NCBI RefSeq assembly: GCF_947254915.1
Contig: NZ_CAMYEZ010000029.1
Location: forward strand, 1 to 17,495
Direction of reading: 5' to 3'
Source of the DNA: an uncultured Porphyromonas sp.
GTDB taxonomy: Bacteria; Bacteroidota; Bacteroidia; Bacteroidales; Porphyromonadaceae
DNA length: 17,495 bases
Part shown: piece by piece, positions 13,850-17,495 of the stretch
Layout of the letters: every line of letters begins with the position of its first letter
How positions within the stretch are numbered: position 1 is the first letter of the stretch
The notes under the pieces: generated by a model
Seen by the model: the letters and a program-made list of their open reading frames with translations, nothing else
Databases searched by the model: none
What the model was told of the DNA's origin: nothing
Position numbers and translations under genes: made by a program

Positions 13850-14524
13850 ATGAAAGCAACAAACCATACCTTTACTACCCTTGTAACGCTTGTTATGATG
13901 CTCCTCTTGGGTCAGGGTGTCCTAACTAGCTGTCGAGACAGGCAGCATATCAAATCACTCTCAGAGATGCTACGTGACGAGGAGAAGATGATCAAGGGCT
14001 TCATCCAAGAGCAACAGATGAATGTACAAGAGGGGTCGGAGGATCAGCGCACGTTTGATCCAGCAGTGTGGTACAAGTTTCCCAACGGAGTCTATATGCA
14101 GGTGCTCAATAAGGGAACCGATCTAGCTAAGCCTGACCGCACACGTGTTATGCTCCGAATGAAAGGGCGCTTTATCGCACCAGACTACAATAAGTCCTTT
14201 GACAATCTGTCTAAAGGCTACCAGCAGTCTACAGAGTTTATCTACATTAACTCCCGTGACCGCAGTGGCTCTATCCACTATAAGTTGATCCAAGAGCAGT
14301 TTGGTCACTCCGTTGACGGACTAATGTGCGAAGGCATCGCCTATCCGCTCACATTGGTGGGCAATGGCGCCAAGGTACGTCTGCTCATTCCCTTCCTCCT
14401 CGGACCAAACATAGCGTACAATGCGGGTGCCCCAATGTATTGCGAGGAGGTCTGGTACCAGTTTGTCGATGAGACAAGCATCACTATTAATATTAATCTC
14501 GGTAGCAGCGATAACTTACGATAA
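13850..14524 (+). CDS. DUF4827-like lipoprotein
   Basis: A 224-residue predicted lipoprotein. A hydrophobic signal (about 9-25) ends in the lipobox VLTSC with Cys28 as the lipidated residue. The mature part is soluble, with repeated features of an FKBP-like fold in the second half (TEFIYINSRDRSGSI; VDGLMCEGIAYPLTLVGNGAKVRLLIP; GPNIAYNAGAP). I assign it to the Bacteroidota DUF4827 family from overall resemblance and from its position just before glmM, which I recall as common in the phylum. No peptidyl-prolyl isomerase activity can be claimed. It lies 32 bp after nrnA and 44 bp before glmM. The location should be a membrane leaflet facing the periplasm. The link to cell-wall precursor synthesis is inferred from the neighbourhood only. 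Confidence 0.75.
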   Translation: MKATNHTFTTLVTLVMMLLLGQGVLTSCRDRQHIKSLSEMLRDEEKMIKGFIQEQQMNVQEGSEDQRTFDPAVWYKFPNGVYMQVLNKGTDLAKPDRTRVMLRMKGRFIAPDYNKSFDNLSKGYQQSTEFIYINSRDRSGSIHYKLIQEQFGHSVDGLMCEGIAYPLTLVGNGAKVRLLIPFLLGPNIAYNAGAPMYCEEVWYQFVDETSITININLGSSDNLR

Positions 14525-14568
14525 GCTTAGCTACGCACTATTTGGACTTAATACTCTAAACGAATACT

Positions 14569-15966
14569 ATGACGGTCATCAAATCAATCTCTGGAATACG
14601 CGGTACTGTCGGGGGCTCTCTGACGGACGGCTTCAACCCTCTGACGATAGCGCACTTTGTCGTGGGATATGCACAGCACATCAAGCTATACGAGTCTATC
14701 AGTAGACCAACTATTGTGGTAGGACGTGACGCTCGCCTATCGGGAGAGATGGTCGAGCAGGTGGTCATCGGCACGCTCCTCGGTATGGGTTGCGATGTAA
14801 TCAACATCGGTCTAGCTACGACTCCGACCACTGAGATGGCTGTCCTAGGGCATCGTGCTGACGGTGGCATCATCATCACTGCTTCGCACAACCCAATCCA
14901 GTGGAATGCGCTCAAGTTCCTCGGGAGCGATGGCACTTTCCTCAATGTGGATCGTGGTAACGAGGTGCTGCGTCTCTCGGAGGATCACACGGTTCCCTTT
15001 GCTTCGGTCGAAGACTTGGGACAAGTCATCTCGACCGACTCCTATCTGCAGAAGCATATTGACGCAATCCTCGCACTGCCCGAGGTGGACGTGGAGGCTA
15101 TCCGCAAAGCTGAGCTGACGGTCGCCTACGACCCGATCAATTCGGTCGGCGCTATCGCTCTGCCTCCGCTCTTTGAGGCGCTTGGTGTCAAGGAGTGGAG
15201 AGGAATCAACGACACGCCCGACGGAAAGTTTGCTCACAACCCCGAGCCACTGCCTAGTCACCTCGTGGATCTCTGCGAATTGGTGCGCATAGCACGTGCC
15301 GATGTGGGCTTTTCGGTAGATCCAGACGTGGACCGCCTAGCGATCATTGACGAGACGGGGCACCCCTTTGGCGAGGAGTACACACTGGTTGCTGTCGCTG
15401 ACTACCTCCTCGGCTATCATGAGGGAGGAAATACGGTCTCTAATATGAGTTCGACACGCGCTCTGCGAGACATCACCGAGCGATATGGCGGGAGTTACGT
15501 CCCAGCTGCTGTCGGAGAGGTCAACGTAGTCAAGCGGATGCGAGAGACAGACGCACTCATCGGTGGCGAAGGCAACGGCGGCGTCATCTATCCTCGTCTG
15601 CATGCTGGACGCGATGCGCTCGTTGGCATTGCGCTCTTCCTTACCCACTTGGCAAAGAGTGGCGAGACGGTGAGCCAGCTACGGAAGCGCTATCCCAACT
15701 ACGCCATGTGTAAGCGTCGTGTGGAGCTACCTGCGGGCACCAACGTGACAGCTCTCTTCGCCACTCTGGAGCGTGAGGTCGCTTCGCTGAAGCCCCTGAC
15801 GGAGGATGGACTGAAGATTGACTTTGACAACTCATGGGTGCAGGTACGTCCCAGCAATACGGAGCCGATCGTCCGTGTCTACACGGAGGCTCCTACGGAA
15901 GAGGCTGCCTCTGCTCTCGCAGATCAGTACGTCTCGCTCGTGGAGCAACAGATCGCTCGCAAGTAG
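14569..15966 (+). CDS. glmM: Phosphoglucosamine mutase
   Basis: A 465-residue enzyme of the alpha-D-phosphohexomutase family. It converts glucosamine-6-phosphate to glucosamine-1-phosphate, the step before UDP-GlcNAc for peptidoglycan and lipid A, in the cytosol. All four active-site loops are present: the phosphoserine loop TASHNP (Ser106), the metal loop DPDVDR (Asp251, Asp253, Asp255), the sugar loop GGEGNGG (332-338) and the phosphate loop RPSNTEP (427-433). The length fits. The sugar loop carries Asn rather than the usual Ser of proteobacterial GlmM, so phosphomannomutase or mixed activity is possible; GlmM remains the best call for Bacteroidota. It is within the nrnA operon, with only 2-3 bases before rlmD. 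Confidence 0.9.
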   Translation: MTVIKSISGIRGTVGGSLTDGFNPLTIAHFVVGYAQHIKLYESISRPTIVVGRDARLSGEMVEQVVIGTLLGMGCDVINIGLATTPTTEMAVLGHRADGGIIITASHNPIQWNALKFLGSDGTFLNVDRGNEVLRLSEDHTVPFASVEDLGQVISTDSYLQKHIDAILALPEVDVEAIRKAELTVAYDPINSVGAIALPPLFEALGVKEWRGINDTPDGKFAHNPEPLPSHLVDLCELVRIARADVGFSVDPDVDRLAIIDETGHPFGEEYTLVAVADYLLGYHEGGNTVSNMSSTRALRDITERYGGSYVPAAVGEVNVVKRMRETDALIGGEGNGGVIYPRLHAGRDALVGIALFLTHLAKSGETVSQLRKRYPNYAMCKRRVELPAGTNVTALFATLEREVASLKPLTEDGLKIDFDNSWVQVRPSNTEPIVRVYTEAPTEEAASALADQYVSLVEQQIARK

Positions 15967-15969
15967 ACT

Positions 15970-17451
15970 ATGGCAAGAAAACGCAAAGAGCCGAGATATC
16001 TAGACGATGTACTCATCGAGCGGATGGGTGCCGAGGGACAATGCGTAGCACATGTCGAGGACAAGGTGCTCTTCGTCCCTTATGCAGCGCCAGGCGACCG
16101 CTGTCGCATACGTGTCGGTCGCTCCAAGCGAAGCTATATGCTGGGCACCATCGAGGAGCTCCTGGAGCCTTCGCCACTACGTGTGGAGCCTCGTTGCGAA
16201 GTCTTCGGAGCGTGTGGCGGGTGCAAGTGGCAACAGCTACCTTACGACGAGCAGCTCCGTGGTAAGGTGCAACAAGCCGCAGACGCGATGACGCGCATCG
16301 GACATATAGCCATTGAGCACACCGAGCCAATCGTAGGGTGTGAGGATCCGTGGCACTACCGCAACAAGGTCGAGTTTACCTTTAGCAAAAAGCGTTGGCT
16401 CACCGAGGAGGAGCTCAAAAGCCTTCCCGAGGAAGCGAGCGAACAAGAGCTTTGTGGGGTAGGCTTTCACAAGGCGGGAATGTTTGACAAGGTACTAGAC
16501 CTGCATGGAGTGACCTGTCAGATAGCCGACCCGATAGCTTCGGAGATCCGAGACTATCTCAACGACTACTGCCTGGCGCGCTGGGAGGAGTACCCCTACT
16601 ATGACCAGAGAGCGCACGAAGGCGTGATGCGAACGCTCCTAATCCGCACCACAACGCTGGGCGGGCTGATGGTTTTGATCGCCTTTGCCGAGGGAACGGA
16701 GGAGCTACGCGTGCAACTGCTAGAAGCGCTGCGTGAGCGCTTCCCCCAGATCACGTCGCTCTACTATATGGTCAATACGAAGTTTAACGACAGCCTCGCC
16801 GATCTCCCGGCGCAGCTCTACAGCGGTGCGCCATACATCGAGGAGAATATGCACGGTCTGCGCTATCGTATCGGCCCTAAGTCCTTCTACCAGACGAATA
16901 GTCGTCAGGCGGAGCGGCTCTATGAGAAGGTGCGTGAATACGCTCAGCTCACGGGCGATGAGGTGGTCTACGACCTCTACACAGGTGCTGGGACGATCGC
17001 CAACTACTTGGCGCAAAGCTGTCGCTCCGTCATCGGGATCGAGTATGTGCCAGAGGCTGTCGAGGATGCTTTTGTCAATAGAGATCAGAACGGGATCACG
17101 AACGCTACCTTCTACGCAGGCGATATGAAGGCGATCCTGACCGATGACTTCGTCGCAGCGCATGGTCGTCCTGATGTTCTGGTGACCGACCCGCCACGTG
17201 CAGGTATGGATGCGCCCGTCGTGGAGGTGATCCTGCGGGCGGCGCCACAGCGCATCGTCTATGTCAGTTGCAATCCAGCGACACAAGCACGAGACTTAGC
17301 GCTCCTCATGGCTGAGGGGCAGTACAGAGCCGTGAAGGCTTGCGCTGTTGACATGTTCCCCCATACGCATCACGTGGAGACGGTAGCTCTGTTGTCCAAA
17401 CTAAATACAGAACATCATTTAGATATAGAAATAGGGGAAGATGAAGATTAA
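15970..17451 (+). CDS. rlmD: 23S rRNA (uracil-5-)-methyltransferase RlmD
   Basis: A 493-residue SAM-dependent RNA methyltransferase of the TrmA/RumA family, which makes 5-methyluridine in 23S rRNA. An N-terminal TRAM RNA-binding domain spans about 10-68. A 4Fe-4S site follows: Cys76, Cys82, Cys85 in CEVFGACGGCKW and probably Cys183 in GVTCQI. The Rossmann methyltransferase domain has YDLYTGAGT (SAM, 334-342), DPPR (407-410), the catalytic nucleophile Cys434 in YVSCNPAT and Glu470 in HHVETVALL. The Fe-S site excludes TrmA. Whether it methylates U1939 (RlmD) or U747 (RlmC), or both as in some Gram-positive RlmCD enzymes, cannot be told from the sequence. It is 3 bases after glmM, so co-translated. 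The C-terminal tail is acidic. Confidence 0.9.
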   Translation: MARKRKEPRYLDDVLIERMGAEGQCVAHVEDKVLFVPYAAPGDRCRIRVGRSKRSYMLGTIEELLEPSPLRVEPRCEVFGACGGCKWQQLPYDEQLRGKVQQAADAMTRIGHIAIEHTEPIVGCEDPWHYRNKVEFTFSKKRWLTEEELKSLPEEASEQELCGVGFHKAGMFDKVLDLHGVTCQIADPIASEIRDYLNDYCLARWEEYPYYDQRAHEGVMRTLLIRTTTLGGLMVLIAFAEGTEELRVQLLEALRERFPQITSLYYMVNTKFNDSLADLPAQLYSGAPYIEENMHGLRYRIGPKSFYQTNSRQAERLYEKVREYAQLTGDEVVYDLYTGAGTIANYLAQSCRSVIGIEYVPEAVEDAFVNRDQNGITNATFYAGDMKAILTDDFVAAHGRPDVLVTDPPRAGMDAPVVEVILRAAPQRIVYVSCNPATQARDLALLMAEGQYRAVKACAVDMFPHTHHVETVALLSKLNTEHHLDIEIGEDED

Positions 17452-17453
17452 TA

Positions 17454-17495
17454 ATGAATGTTGTTGTGGATGCAAAACAGAAAAGCCGGATCAAA
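17454..17495 (+). CDS. Possible start of a downstream gene (cut by the window)
   Basis: An ATG two bases after the rlmD stop opens a frame that stays open for 14 codons to the window edge (MNVVVDAKQKSRIK). A second ATG at 17458, in another frame (MLLWMQNRKAGS), is equally open. There is too little sequence to choose between them or to assign a function. Confidence 0.3.
   Translation, partial: MNVVVDAKQKSRIK

Noticed and set aside
16720..17286. 188-codon minus-strand frame inside rlmD
   Set aside because: It is an antisense shadow of a gene whose every catalytic motif is intact on the plus strand.

Overview
The window looks like a chromosomal segment of a Porphyromonas-like member of the Bacteroidota. 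The evidence is: promoters of the Bacteroidota type (TAnnTTTG -7 boxes, two of them with a TTG/TTTG element exactly 20 nt upstream), two exported leucine-rich-repeat proteins ending in type IX secretion (T9SS) sorting domains, a methionine gamma-lyase, and a lipoprotein I take to be DUF4827 placed before glmM. The moderate G+C content and the unusual intergenic repeats suggest the P. asaccharolytica/P. uenonis group, but this is inference from memory and no search was run. I see no rRNA, tRNA, CRISPR array, transposase or phage gene.

Layout. Bases 1-662 hold no gene. They contain two oppositely oriented copies of a dispersed repeat built around three 21-bp units, short tandem repeats, and a possible 352-bp miniature element with 16-bp terminal inverted repeats; the ilvE promoter follows. 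ilvE (663-1682) stands alone with its own hairpin terminator. Next comes a probable operon of dCMP deaminase, S41 C-terminal processing protease and 5-formyltetrahydrofolate cyclo-ligase (1834-4549). It ends in a palindrome of sixteen 7-bp units and a strong hairpin shared with the convergent methionine gamma-lyase gene (4751-5953, minus strand). A 721-bp gene-free gap with a third dispersed-repeat copy separates this from a two-gene operon of secreted LRR proteins (6675-11503). marC lies on the minus strand (11637-12269). A fourth repeat copy sits between the marC promoter and the operon nrnA, DUF4827-like lipoprotein, glmM, rlmD (12729-17451). A further reading frame may start at 17454.

How the genes work together. 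Most are housekeeping: branched-chain amino acid transamination, dTMP precursor supply, one-carbon folate recycling, envelope proteolysis, recycling of RNA and nucleotide remnants, amino-sugar activation for peptidoglycan and LPS, and 23S rRNA methylation. The accessory content is the LRR pair. Its three LRR blocks share the same N- and C-terminal cap modules, and both proteins probably cross the outer membrane through T9SS.

The most unusual content is non-coding. Four copies of the 21-bp-unit repeat occupy three intergenic regions and end close to the promoters of ilvE, mgl, the LRR operon, marC and nrnA. A second, 7-bp-periodic family (core TTAGNNG) occurs as a perfectly phased 8+8 palindrome after the folate gene, as six units across the nrnA stop codon, and in degenerate form beside two copies of the first family.
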